Shown here piece after piece: positions 1 through 6,184 of a stretch of DNA of 6,188 nt (position 1 is the first letter of the stretch; each line of letters opens with the position of its first letter). The notes under the pieces were generated by a model. It saw only the letters and a program-made list of their open reading frames with translations. It searched no databases and was not told where the DNA came from. The stretch spans positions 1-6,188 of the forward strand of contig JAAYRN010000173.1 of NCBI GenBank assembly GCA_012518765.1. The letters are read 5' to 3'. The translations under genes and the position numbers were made by a program. The DNA comes from Bacteroidales bacterium. Its GTDB lineage: Bacteria > Bacteroidota > Bacteroidia > Bacteroidales > WCHB1-69.

Positions 1-689
1 AACTTTTAGCATCTTCTTTACCCTTGATTTTTTTGGCGAAACACAAAAATAATTTATTTCAAGTGGAAGCCATGCTGTTTGGGCAGGCAGGATTTTTAGA
101 AGAAGAGTTTACAGACGAATATCCTCAAAAACTACAAAAAGAATACCGATTTTTGAAACATAAATTTTCCTTAGAAAAAGTATGCGAGAAAAGTATGTGG
201 AAGTTTGCAAAAATATACCCATCGGGATTTCCTACTATTCGCATTGCTCAGTTAGCTATGCTAATACATCAATCTTCGGCATTGTTATCAAAGATATTAG
301 AAGCTGAAAATATTCAAGAAATTCAAAAAGTATTTCAAATGCAATTGCATGATTATTGGCAAACTCACTATGTGTTTGATGTAGAAACTTCGAGAAAAAC
401 AGCCAAAATAGGAGAAATGGCAATTAATACATTAATAATTAATGCAGTACTTCCTTTTATGTATTACATAGGAAGTATGAAAAACAACCAAGACTTAAAA
501 GAAAGAGCATTAGAGTTTTACGAACAACTTCCTTTGGAAAACAACAAAATAGTGAAAACATACACCAACTTACGAAAAGATTTTAAAAATGCACTTCATT
601 CGCAAGCTTTGATTCAACTAAAAAAGAAATATTGCGATTCTAAAGAATGCCTTCGGTGTGGTATAGGTTTGTATATGTTGAAGTTATAA
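1..689 (+). CDS. DUF2851 family protein, C-terminal part (cut by window start)
   Basis: The reading frame is open to the left edge (first complete codon at position 3), so this is the end of a longer gene and the TTG at 24 is not its start. About 229 residues are visible. I assign it to the DUF2851 family, found mainly in Bacteroidota and of unknown function, usually a little over 400 residues long. The basis is the segment AKHKNNLFQVEAMLFGQAGF early on, a helical charged middle part, and a C-terminal cysteine cluster C-x4-C-x2-C (CDSKECLRC) followed by GIG, which looks like a metal-binding or structural knuckle. No signal peptide or membrane segment is visible in this part. It ends about 100 bases before the next gene, which appears to have its own promoter, so it is probably a separate transcription unit. 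The family call is from memory of the conserved end. Confidence 0.75.
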   Translation, partial: LLASSLPLIFLAKHKNNLFQVEAMLFGQAGFLEEEFTDEYPQKLQKEYRFLKHKFSLEKVCEKSMWKFAKIYPSGFPTIRIAQLAMLIHQSSALLSKILEAENIQEIQKVFQMQLHDYWQTHYVFDVETSRKTAKIGEMAINTLIINAVLPFMYYIGSMKNNQDLKERALEFYEQLPLENNKIVKTYTNLRKDFKNALHSQALIQLKKKYCDSKECLRCGIGLYMLKL

Positions 690-765
690 TGCGAATTTTC
701 AACTTGAATAAAAGCTGTAGAAAAATAATTTTCATGAAAACATCGTATATTATCTAAAAAAGCTA

Positions 766-773
766 TATTTTTG
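766..773 (+). promoter_or_regulatory. Bacteroidota-type -7 promoter element (TATTTTTG)
   Basis: TATTTTTG matches the Bacteroidota -7 consensus TAnnTTTG exactly and lies 22 bases before the ATG at 795, so transcription would begin near 780 with a short leader. No convincing -33 TTTG box is seen at the usual spacing. The motif is short and the region AT-rich, so chance is possible. It would drive the DUF1573, yajC, YbbR-like and radical SAM genes. Confidence 0.5.
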
Positions 774-794
774 CACGATAATACAGTAATACTT

Positions 795-1259
795 ATGCGA
801 AACATTAAACTGACTTTTTTTTGGATTTTTTGTGTACTATCTATAGTTTTACTTGGCTGTGGCAGAGGAAGTAAAAAAGATGTTATTTCTACTGATTTGA
901 TAAACATTCCCATAAGTGCAGATGGAGAACAAAGCAAATCACCCATGCCTAAAATCAGTTTTGAAACTACCGATCACGATTTTGGCAAATTAATGCAAGG
1001 AGAAAAAGTAAGTTTTACCTATAAATTTAAAAATACAGGAACATCCGATTTGATTATTTCTACAGTAATACCCGGATGCGGATGTACGGTAGCCCAATTT
1101 ACCGATACACCCGTAAGAGCAGGGAAAGAGGGATTTATCACTATAAACCTAAATACAGAATCAAAAAAAGGCTTGCTACGTAAAAAAGTTACTGTAGAAG
1201 CCAATACCTATCCAGCAGAAATTAACTTATGGTTTTCGGCTACGGTTGAATTACCTTAA
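795..1259 (+). CDS. DUF1573 domain lipoprotein
   Basis: The protein has 154 residues. An N-terminal signal (residues 1-21, with a hydrophobic run from about 6 to 20) ends in the lipobox LLGC, so Cys22 should be lipidated and the protein anchored in an envelope membrane. A low-complexity linker follows to about residue 52. The rest is an immunoglobulin-like DUF1573 domain with the family features FETTDHDFGKL, a YKFKNTG strand and PGCGCT at 93-98. DUF1573 proteins are common in Bacteroidota; their function is not known. I chose the ATG at 795 because the frame's earlier TTG at 771 overlaps the -7 promoter element and would put eight polar residues before the signal. yajC follows 27 bases downstream, the usual neighbourhood for this gene in the phylum, so it is probably the first gene of the operon. 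Confidence 0.88.
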   Translation: MRNIKLTFFWIFCVLSIVLLGCGRGSKKDVISTDLINIPISADGEQSKSPMPKISFETTDHDFGKLMQGEKVSFTYKFKNTGTSDLIISTVIPGCGCTVAQFTDTPVRAGKEGFITINLNTESKKGLLRKKVTVEANTYPAEINLWFSATVELP

Positions 1260-1286
1260 AATTAAAAATATAAACACCCATATCTT

Positions 1287-1628
1287 ATGAATTTATTAAA
1301 CATTATTTTATTTGCTCAAGGAGCATCTCAATCAGGCGCTAAAGGTGGAATGCAATGGCAATCAATTGTTTTCTTATTACTTATTATCGTTATTTTTTAT
1401 TTCTTTATGATTCGTCCGCAATCAAAGAAAAACAAAGAAATTCAAAAATTCAGAGAAAGCCTCAGAAAAGGTGATAAAGTAGTTACCATTGGCGGCATAC
1501 ACGGAAAAATAATAGAAATAGACGGAAATATAGTGGTAATTGAAGTAGAAGGAGGAGGAAAATTAAAAGTTGAAAAAAGTGCTATCGCACAAAATGTAAA
1601 CGAAATAGGAACATCAACAACAAAATAA
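1287..1628 (+). CDS. yajC: Preprotein translocase subunit YajC
   Basis: This is a 113-residue protein with the YajC plan: a short N-terminus, one membrane span at about residues 25-42, the signature FFMIRPQSKK right after it, and a small soluble domain containing LRKGDKVVTIGGIHGKI and ending near residue 100. YajC associates with SecDF at the SecYEG translocon in the inner membrane and is a non-essential accessory of protein export. The length is normal for the family. The ATG at 1287 puts the membrane span where expected; no clear Shine-Dalgarno precedes it, which is usual in Bacteroidota. It lies 27 bases after the DUF1573 gene and 14 bases before the YbbR-like gene, so the three are probably co-transcribed. 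Confidence 0.95.
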   Translation: MNLLNIILFAQGASQSGAKGGMQWQSIVFLLLIIVIFYFFMIRPQSKKNKEIQKFRESLRKGDKVVTIGGIHGKIIEIDGNIVVIEVEGGGKLKVEKSAIAQNVNEIGTSTTK

Positions 1629-1642
1629 TGTAGTTGAAAACT

Positions 1643-2059
1643 ATGTCTAAAAAAGCACGAAAAATAAAAAAATACGAAGTACTGCTCATGTGCTTCGTAT
1701 TGTCTTTATTATCTTGGTTTATTCTCAAAATGTCGGCAAATTATAATGCAACTTATAAATTAGACGTAGTGTTTACCAATTTACCCGAAAATAAAAAATT
1801 ATTACGCATGTCAGACTCGTTGCTGACAGTAACTTTTGAAGATAAAGGAATTTCCTTATTCCCTATCGAATTGTCATCTAAAAGATTACTTATTGATTAC
1901 AATGTAATTACTTCGTCGTATCAAAAAAAACACAACAGTATTTGCCTACAAGAAAGACAATTGATAGAGTATATAAAAAAACAAAAACCTTTTTCTGAAC
2001 ATGTAAAAAACATTCACCCTGAAAGGATTTGCATACATCTTGAAAATCTAAATAAATAA
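1643..2059 (+). CDS. Short YbbR-like (CdaR-type) membrane-anchored protein
   Basis: The protein has 138 residues. A basic N-terminus (KKARKIKK) is followed by one membrane span at about residues 13-28 and then an extracytoplasmic part containing YKLDVVFTNLPENKKL, a pattern typical of Bacteroidota YbbR-domain proteins next to yajC. In other phyla YbbR/CdaR proteins regulate the diadenylate cyclase CdaA; whether this homologue does so is unknown. Bacteroidota homologues as I know them are usually about twice this length, so this copy appears to keep one YbbR repeat. I see no frameshift: the frame ends at a plain TAA and the next gene starts 3 bases later. I chose the ATG at 1643 over the in-frame TTG at 1634 because ATG is more likely and leaves 14 bases after yajC. 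Confidence 0.7.
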   Translation: MSKKARKIKKYEVLLMCFVLSLLSWFILKMSANYNATYKLDVVFTNLPENKKLLRMSDSLLTVTFEDKGISLFPIELSSKRLLIDYNVITSSYQKKHNSICLQERQLIEYIKKQKPFSEHVKNIHPERICIHLENLNK

Positions 2060-2062
2060 ATC

Positions 2063-3004
2063 ATGTATGCTTGGAATCACGATAGGCGGTTTAATGCTTA
2101 TTCAAATTATTTTAAACATAGATTTGGAAGACGCATTCAGAAGTTGACCATAGATGCAGGTTTTACTTGCCCTAATCGAGACGGTAGCATTGCCACAGGT
2201 GGTTGTAGTTATTGTGATAACAATGCTTTTAGTCCTTCTTATTGCAATTCTCGAAAAAGCATAACGCAACAAATAGAAGAAGGAATTGAATTTCACCAAA
2301 AAAGATACCGAAAAGCCGAAAATTATTTAGCTTATTTTCAGTCTTATACAAATACTTACGCCCCTTTAGACGTATTGAAACAAAAGTTTTCGGAAGCTTT
2401 GGCAAATGAAAAAATTATAGGGATTATCGTAGGCACACGTCCCGATTGTATTGATGAGGAAAAATTGGATTATTTAGCCGAAATAGCTCAAAAAAAATAT
2501 GTTGTTATCGAATATGGAGTTGAAACTTGCAATAATCATACATTGAAACTAATCAATCGTGGGCATGATTTTGAAACATCGGTACGTGCTTTGGAGTTGA
2601 CAAAAAAAATGGGACTTAAAGCAGGCATACATCTAATTTTTGGTTTACCCAACGAAAACAAAGAAGAATGGATGCAATGGACTGAATGTCTTTCCGATTT
2701 ACCCATACATTCGATTAAATTTCATCAGTTACAAATAATTAAAAATACACCCATGGTGGCGTATTATACTCAACATCCTGAAAATTTTTATCAATTTTCA
2801 TTTGACGATTATGTGGATTTTATCATTGATTTTTTAGAAAGGCTAAATCCTCAATTCCTTATCGAACGATTGACAGGCGAAGTGCCTCCTGCTTATCTTT
2901 TTACCAAACCCTGGAATCTATTACGCAACGATCAAATGCTACAACTGATTGAAAATAAAATGGAAGAACGTAATACCTGGCAGGGGAGGTTATATAAACG
3001 TTAA
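2063..3004 (+). CDS. TIGR01212/YhcC-type radical SAM protein
   Basis: This 313-residue protein belongs to the radical SAM superfamily. The cluster-binding cysteines are Cys36, Cys48 and Cys51 in CPNRDG...GGCSYC, the wide C-x11-C-x2-C spacing of the TIGR01212 (E. coli YhcC-like) family rather than the classic C-x3-C-x2-C. Other features fit that family: a TRPDC motif at 125-129, GVET with TLKLINRGHDF at 152-170, HLIFGLPNE at 190-198 and RLTGEVPP at 269-276. The length is normal and the protein should be cytosolic with a 4Fe-4S cluster. The substrate is not established for the family. It starts 3 bases after the YbbR-like stop, so it is probably translated from the same message. In many Bacteroidota a coaE gene follows the ybbR-like gene; here it does not. 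Its TAA stop overlaps GTTAAAA, and the recombinase starts 15 bases later. Confidence 0.92.
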   Translation: MYAWNHDRRFNAYSNYFKHRFGRRIQKLTIDAGFTCPNRDGSIATGGCSYCDNNAFSPSYCNSRKSITQQIEEGIEFHQKRYRKAENYLAYFQSYTNTYAPLDVLKQKFSEALANEKIIGIIVGTRPDCIDEEKLDYLAEIAQKKYVVIEYGVETCNNHTLKLINRGHDFETSVRALELTKKMGLKAGIHLIFGLPNENKEEWMQWTECLSDLPIHSIKFHQLQIIKNTPMVAYYTQHPENFYQFSFDDYVDFIIDFLERLNPQFLIERLTGEVPPAYLFTKPWNLLRNDQMLQLIENKMEERNTWQGRLYKR

Positions 3005-3019
3005 AATTTATCATATACT

Positions 3020-3862
3020 ATGGATATTCACACGTTAATCAAAGAATTTGAGCAAAAAATGCTTTTACAGCGTTACAGCGAAAACTCAATACGAAATTAT
3101 TCCAGTACAATTAAAAGTTTTCTAGAGCTTGCAAAAAGAAAATATAAACATCCTGATGAAATAGATGATGCAGGAATTGAAAAATATATACTATGGAAAG
3201 TAGAAAAACACTGTGTTAGTGTATCATATCAACGTTTGATAGTGGCTTCAATTGACAAATTTTATCAGACACTGTATGCTAGAAAATTAAACATAAAGCA
3301 TCTTTATCCCACTCGTAAAGTCAAGAGTCTACCTAATTATATTACCAAATCAGAAATTAAAAAGCTACTAAAAGCCGTTGATAATAAAAAACACCGATGT
3401 ATTATAAAAATGCTTTATGGGGCTGGGCTTAGGTTGAATGAACTGCTCAATCTAAAACTGACTGATATAAACTCTCAGAATATGCTGATTTACATACGAA
3501 AAGGAAAAGGGAATAAAGATAGGGTAGTGATGCTTTCAGAAAATTTATTGACCGAATTAAGAGAGTATTTTGTGCTTTATAAACCAAAGGATTATTTGTT
3601 TGAAGGTCAAGACGGAGGTATGTATTCTGAAAAATCTGTCCAGAATGTTGTAAAAAATGCAGCATTAAAAGCCGGTGCCAAAAAGAAAGTTACACCTCAT
3701 ACTCTAAGACACAGTTTTGCAACACATCTTTTGGAGTCAGGTACAGATATCCGCTTTATACAGCAACTTCTTGGACATAGTTCTATTAAAACTACCGAAG
3801 TTTATACTCATATTACTGATATCACAAAATCTAAAATCAAAAGTCCATTGGATATTTTATGA
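3020..3862 (+). CDS. Tyrosine recombinase (XerC/XerD-like, candidate cassette integrase)
   Basis: The protein has 280 residues. An N-terminal helical SAM-like DNA-binding domain spans about residues 3-90 and a catalytic domain about 105-270. All active-site residues are present: Arg138 (GAGLRLNE), Lys163 (KGKGNKDR), His227 and Arg230 (HTLRHSFATHLLE), His253 (LLGH) and the nucleophile Tyr262 (YTHI). It ends with SPLDIL, a tail I associate with Bacteroidota recombinases of this type. It should cut and rejoin DNA through a 3'-phosphotyrosine link. Unlike classical integron integrases, it lacks the roughly 20-residue insertion between the lysine strand and the HxxR helix that IntI uses to grip attC hairpins: only about 60 residues separate Lys163 from His227. 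It lies 15 bases after the radical SAM gene and 18 bases before the first attC-like site. That position suggests, but does not prove, that it mobilises the cassettes; a role unrelated to them is possible. Confidence 0.9.
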   Translation: MDIHTLIKEFEQKMLLQRYSENSIRNYSSTIKSFLELAKRKYKHPDEIDDAGIEKYILWKVEKHCVSVSYQRLIVASIDKFYQTLYARKLNIKHLYPTRKVKSLPNYITKSEIKKLLKAVDNKKHRCIIKMLYGAGLRLNELLNLKLTDINSQNMLIYIRKGKGNKDRVVMLSENLLTELREYFVLYKPKDYLFEGQDGGMYSEKSVQNVVKNAALKAGAKKKVTPHTLRHSFATHLLESGTDIRFIQQLLGHSSIKTTEVYTHITDITKSKIKSPLDIL

Positions 3863-3880
3863 TTTTTTAGAGAGGATATT

Positions 3881-4017
3881 ATTGTTTAACGTTTTCGGGC
3901 TTTGCGTTCGGGCGGGTTTCGGAGAACAAAACTGTCAACCAGCACTGAACTTGATACGAAGCACAAAGCTCCAATTTTGCACGTCACCCCGCCTGACGCA
4001 AAACCCGTGTTAGTGCC
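3881..4017. repeat. attC-like recombination site 1
   Basis: The outer boxes are GTTTAAC (3884-3890, RYYYAAC form) and GTTAGTGCC (4009-4017, near GTTRRRY), with 118 nt between the C of one and the G of the other. Inside, 3896-3907 pairs with 3996-4007 (12 positions, one mismatch) and 3911-3916 (GGCGGG) pairs with 3988-3993, with one extra base on the left arm, so one strand would fold into a long imperfect hairpin. The centre (3917-3986) shares ordered islands with site 2. These are the traits of an integron attC site. The two outer boxes do not match each other, as expected after cassette insertion: GTTAGTGCC belongs with the cassette to its right, while GTTTAAC has no clear partner in the window. 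The hairpin may also end transcription arriving from either side. Confidence 0.75.
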
Positions 4018-4827
4018 TGTGCTTTTTTTATTTCGTCCAAAGGTCAGTTTCATTGTCGTTAAAGTAAATTATAAAAATCTTGTGTTCGTCAATGTCAACT
4101 CCTTTGTTTTTCTTTTCTTTTAGAAACTCAAAAGTCTGGGCTTCTCTTTCAAAGTCTGTCTGAATAATTAGTTTGTCGAACTTTTGGTTTACTTGATTTG
4201 CTGTCCTGTTGCAGTATGCAATCCAATCTTCATTTTCCTGTCTTTCGTCTGGGTCGTAAGAGAGCCAATAAAGTTCACAAATTCCATCATTAAAAACATA
4301 TTGAACTTGTCCACCTACAACTGCCATTGGAACTTGTCGAGCAGCTTCAACCACATTTTTGAAGTCCTGTTGTTTCCAACCAAATTCGTTTCCGCTTTCT
4401 ATGGCTCTTTCTCTTATTTTTTTTGGAAGTCTGTATTCTTCTCTTTCAAGTCTTCCTAAATTCCAAGAGAACAGCACAAAGTCCGTTGCTGCTTCATACA
4501 ATTTGTCAAAAGTCTTTGTTTTCTCACGGTCTTTGTCAAACCAACCAACTCTATAAGCGTTTTCGTGTTCTTCTATAAATGTCGCTGGTGAACATCTCTT
4601 GTCATAAGAAAACTGCAAGATTTTTTCACATAGTTCGGGTCTTTGTCTAAGGTAGGAAATTAGGTCGTATTGGTTGAAACTGAATTTTATGTCATTATTT
4701 CCACCAATAATTTTGTCTAGCCAAGAATTGTCACGAGCCAAAATCTCTCTTGCTTGTCGTTCTGTCAAACTACAAGCTGCTTCAAGTTCTATGTCTTTCG
4801 TGTCTGTCATCATAGCATTGGCACTAA
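3890..4827 (-). mobile_element. Integron-like gene cassette 1 (938 bp)
   Basis: Limits assume recombination between G and TT of the GTT boxes and a cassette reading on the - strand. The unit begins with TTAGTGCC (from 4827), carries one gene starting 14-17 bases inside, and ends with the body of site 1. Its first box (GTTAGTGCC read leftward from 4828) is the exact complement of the box after the gene (GGCACTAAC read leftward from 4017), as needed to rebuild one attC site in the excised circle. If the sites are oriented the other way, the unit would be 4010-4947 with the same gene. There is no room for a promoter before the gene. Confidence 0.65.
4028..4813 (-). CDS. Cassette-borne hypothetical protein, soluble
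   Basis: I do not recognise this 261-residue protein. It has no signal peptide or membrane span and is rich in charged residues and tryptophan, so it is probably cytosolic. The first ~125 residues look mostly helical. A helix-rich stretch (about 130-165) with KKIRERAIESGNEFGWKQQD follows, then a more strand-like part with VPMAVVGGQVQYVFNDGICE at 162-180 and LYWLSYDPDE, and a charged C-terminus. No catalytic motif is evident. The frame stays open upstream to an ATG at 4876, but those 21 extra codons lie inside attC-like site 2. The start is therefore ATG at 4813 or the adjacent ATG at 4810, 14-17 bases inside the cassette edge. The stop lies 10 bases before site 1. The gene fills its cassette, which supports it being real. 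Expression would need readthrough or an outside promoter. Confidence 0.75.
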   Translation of the reverse strand: MMTDTKDIELEAACSLTERQAREILARDNSWLDKIIGGNNDIKFSFNQYDLISYLRQRPELCEKILQFSYDKRCSPATFIEEHENAYRVGWFDKDREKTKTFDKLYEAATDFVLFSWNLGRLEREEYRLPKKIRERAIESGNEFGWKQQDFKNVVEAARQVPMAVVGGQVQYVFNDGICELYWLSYDPDERQENEDWIAYCNRTANQVNQKFDKLIIQTDFEREAQTFEFLKEKKNKGVDIDEHKIFIIYFNDNETDLWTK

Positions 4828-4956
4828 CGTTTTGCCGCTTGCCGCAGTGGGGGATTTCGGAGCACTTCACTGTCAACCAAGCACAAATGTTGATAGAAGC
4901 ACTGCACTTGATTTAACCACGTCAACCCCCATTGCGGCAAAAGGCTGTTATATGCC
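4820..4956. repeat. attC-like recombination site 2
   Basis: The outer boxes are GGCACTAAC (4820-4828) and GTTATATGCC (4947-4956), again with exactly 118 nt between the C and the G. The arms pair strongly: 4839-4853 with 4926-4940, 15 positions with a single G·T pair on the + strand. An alternative register pairs 4830-4838 with 4934-4942 without a mismatch, made possible by a tandem TTGCCGC at 4832-4845. The centre shares islands with site 1 in the same order: TTTCGGAG (4855), ACTGTCAACCA (4869), TTGATA (4890), GAAGCAC (4896) and CACGTCA (4918). The left box is complementary to the right box of site 1, and the right box to the partial box at 6176. The hairpin lies between two leftward genes and may act as a terminator for the thioredoxin-like gene. 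Confidence 0.8.
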
Positions 4957-6184
4957 TTACTAATCTTATTTTTCATTTATCAGTTCGTTTAGAATTTTGT
5001 CCAACTCTTCATAAGTATTATCAGAAAACCCAATTTTTGAATACCTAATCCGTCTATTTTTGTCCAGAATGTATAAAGTCGGATAAGCTCTAATATTGTA
5101 TTCGGAAGGTATGCTTTCCACTAAAAAAATTGGATAATCCATAGGAGTTCGTTTTATAAAGTTCTCTATCTTTTCTTTATGCTTCTCTTTATTTTCAATC
5201 GGATTAACCCCTATGATTTCAATTTTGTCTTTAAATTTATCTTTGAGTTTGTTTAGATGTGGAATGGTCTTTATGCAGGGCATACAAGAGGTGTACCAAA
5301 AATCTAAAATAACTATTTTTTCTGTGTTAAGTTCTATGCTTTTGTCATAATTAGGAAATATGTTTCCTGTGATTTTGGGAGCAGTTGCTCCGTTGCCCAA
5401 TAATTTATAATCTTCTTCGGTTAGTGGTTTGTAATCGTCTAATTTAAATGTTTTCAAATATTTTCCTATGCGGTTTTCAAAGTCGGAAAATTTAATTTGG
5501 TTAAATTCAATGTTGCTTAAAACCCAACTGTTTTTTTGAATTTGGTCTTTATATTTTGCCTGATATGTTATTTTTTGGATTGTTTGGTTTGTTTTGTCTA
5601 TGTAAAAAGACTCTTCACAATCATGAAAATCTTCATCGTCAGGATACAAGATTGTTATTTTTAAGAAGTTTTCAGTATCTAAATATTTTACTTTATTTTT
5701 CGTATTGTTAATTTTTCTTTCTAGCCTTTCAATATCAAAAAAATATATTTTCAAAACATCTCCATCTATGTTTCCAGTTATAGGCGAAGTATGTCCTTTT
5801 GAAGCATCAAACCGTACGATTTTTTCTTCATTTAAACTTATAACATTCAAGTAAGGTGAGTTATAATATTTGTAGTTATTTACAATACTGTCTCTCCTAT
5901 TATAAACAAACTTCGAGTTGAAAATTGTATCGAGTGGGTCTTTAATAATCCACACATTGCTGTTTACAAAGTTTGGTTCATCGTTGTCAAAGAATTTTAT
6001 CATATATTCAATATCATACGAAACACTGTTGTGTGATTTGTATTTGAGAATTGTTTCGTTTATCAATTGTTCATTCTTCTTTGATTGACCAAAAACTTGT
6101 AAGTTGGTAAGAATTAAAAGAAGCAAAACTAATTGTCTCATCTGATTTTATTTTAATGTTATGTTTCGATAGTATGGCATATAA
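4828..6184 (-). mobile_element. Integron-like gene cassette 2 (1357 bp)
   Basis: On the same assumptions as for cassette 1, this unit begins with TTATATGCC read leftward from 6184, carries one gene, and ends with the body of site 2 at the G opposite 4828. Its first box (GTTATATGCC, the complement of 6176-6185) exactly complements the box after the gene (GGCATATAAC, the complement of 4947-4956). There are 43 bases between the cassette edge and the start codon, with no clear TAnnTTTG promoter among them. In the opposite orientation the unit would run from 4948 past the right edge. Confidence 0.65.
4966..6141 (-). CDS. Secreted TlpA-like thioredoxin-fold protein (cassette-borne)
   Basis: The protein has 391 residues. 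An N-terminal signal peptide with hydrophobic core LVLLLLIL probably ends near VFG-Q at residues 17-19, so the protein should be exported to the periplasm. Residues ~20-250 form a strand-rich region without motifs I can name, like the N-terminal parts of other Bacteroidota TlpA-family proteins. The C-terminal ~135 residues are a TlpA/AhpC-TSA-type thioredoxin domain: GATAPKITG lead-in at 251-259, VILDFW, the redox pair Cys286 and Cys289 in WYTSCMPC, IIGVNP, and the cis-proline loop AYPTLYILD with Pro354. The expected role is thiol-disulphide exchange with an unknown periplasmic partner. The ATG at 6141 gives the signal peptide directly. The stop lies 9 bases before site 2 and the start 43 bases inside the cassette edge, so the gene fills cassette 2. 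It looks intact and is not accompanied by a redox partner here. Confidence 0.9.
   Translation of the reverse strand: MRQLVLLLLILTNLQVFGQSKKNEQLINETILKYKSHNSVSYDIEYMIKFFDNDEPNFVNSNVWIIKDPLDTIFNSKFVYNRRDSIVNNYKYYNSPYLNVISLNEEKIVRFDASKGHTSPITGNIDGDVLKIYFFDIERLERKINNTKNKVKYLDTENFLKITILYPDDEDFHDCEESFYIDKTNQTIQKITYQAKYKDQIQKNSWVLSNIEFNQIKFSDFENRIGKYLKTFKLDDYKPLTEEDYKLLGNGATAPKITGNIFPNYDKSIELNTEKIVILDFWYTSCMPCIKTIPHLNKLKDKFKDKIEIIGVNPIENKEKHKEKIENFIKRTPMDYPIFLVESIPSEYNIRAYPTLYILDKNRRIRYSKIGFSDNTYEELDKILNELINEK

Noticed and set aside
677..703. Inverted repeat GTTGAA/TTCAAC at the end of the DUF2851 gene as a terminator
   Set aside because: The stem is only 6 bp and AT-rich, with a 15-base loop and no following T-run; too weak to call.
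614..946. - strand open frame across the intergenic region before the DUF1573 gene
   Set aside because: It overlaps the DUF2851 end and the DUF1573 start in antisense and crosses the likely promoter; no family resemblance.
3020..3862. Naming the recombinase intI
   Set aside because: It lacks the insertion between the catalytic lysine and the HxxR helix that defines integron integrases; general similarity to XerC/D is all the sequence supports.
3717..4123. Two overlapping + strand open frames (3717-4013 and 3902-4123)
   Set aside because: They lie across the recombinase end, the hairpin site and the end of the cassette 1 gene in other frames; the translations have no protein-like features.
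4814..4876. N-terminal extension of the cassette 1 protein
   Set aside because: These codons lie within the attC-like body and the outer box; the frame is open there by chance.
4184..4963. Several + strand open frames opposite the cassette 1 gene and across site 2
   Set aside because: They are antisense shadows of a well-formed - strand gene and of the repeat, with phenylalanine- and serine-rich translations typical of reversed coding sequence.
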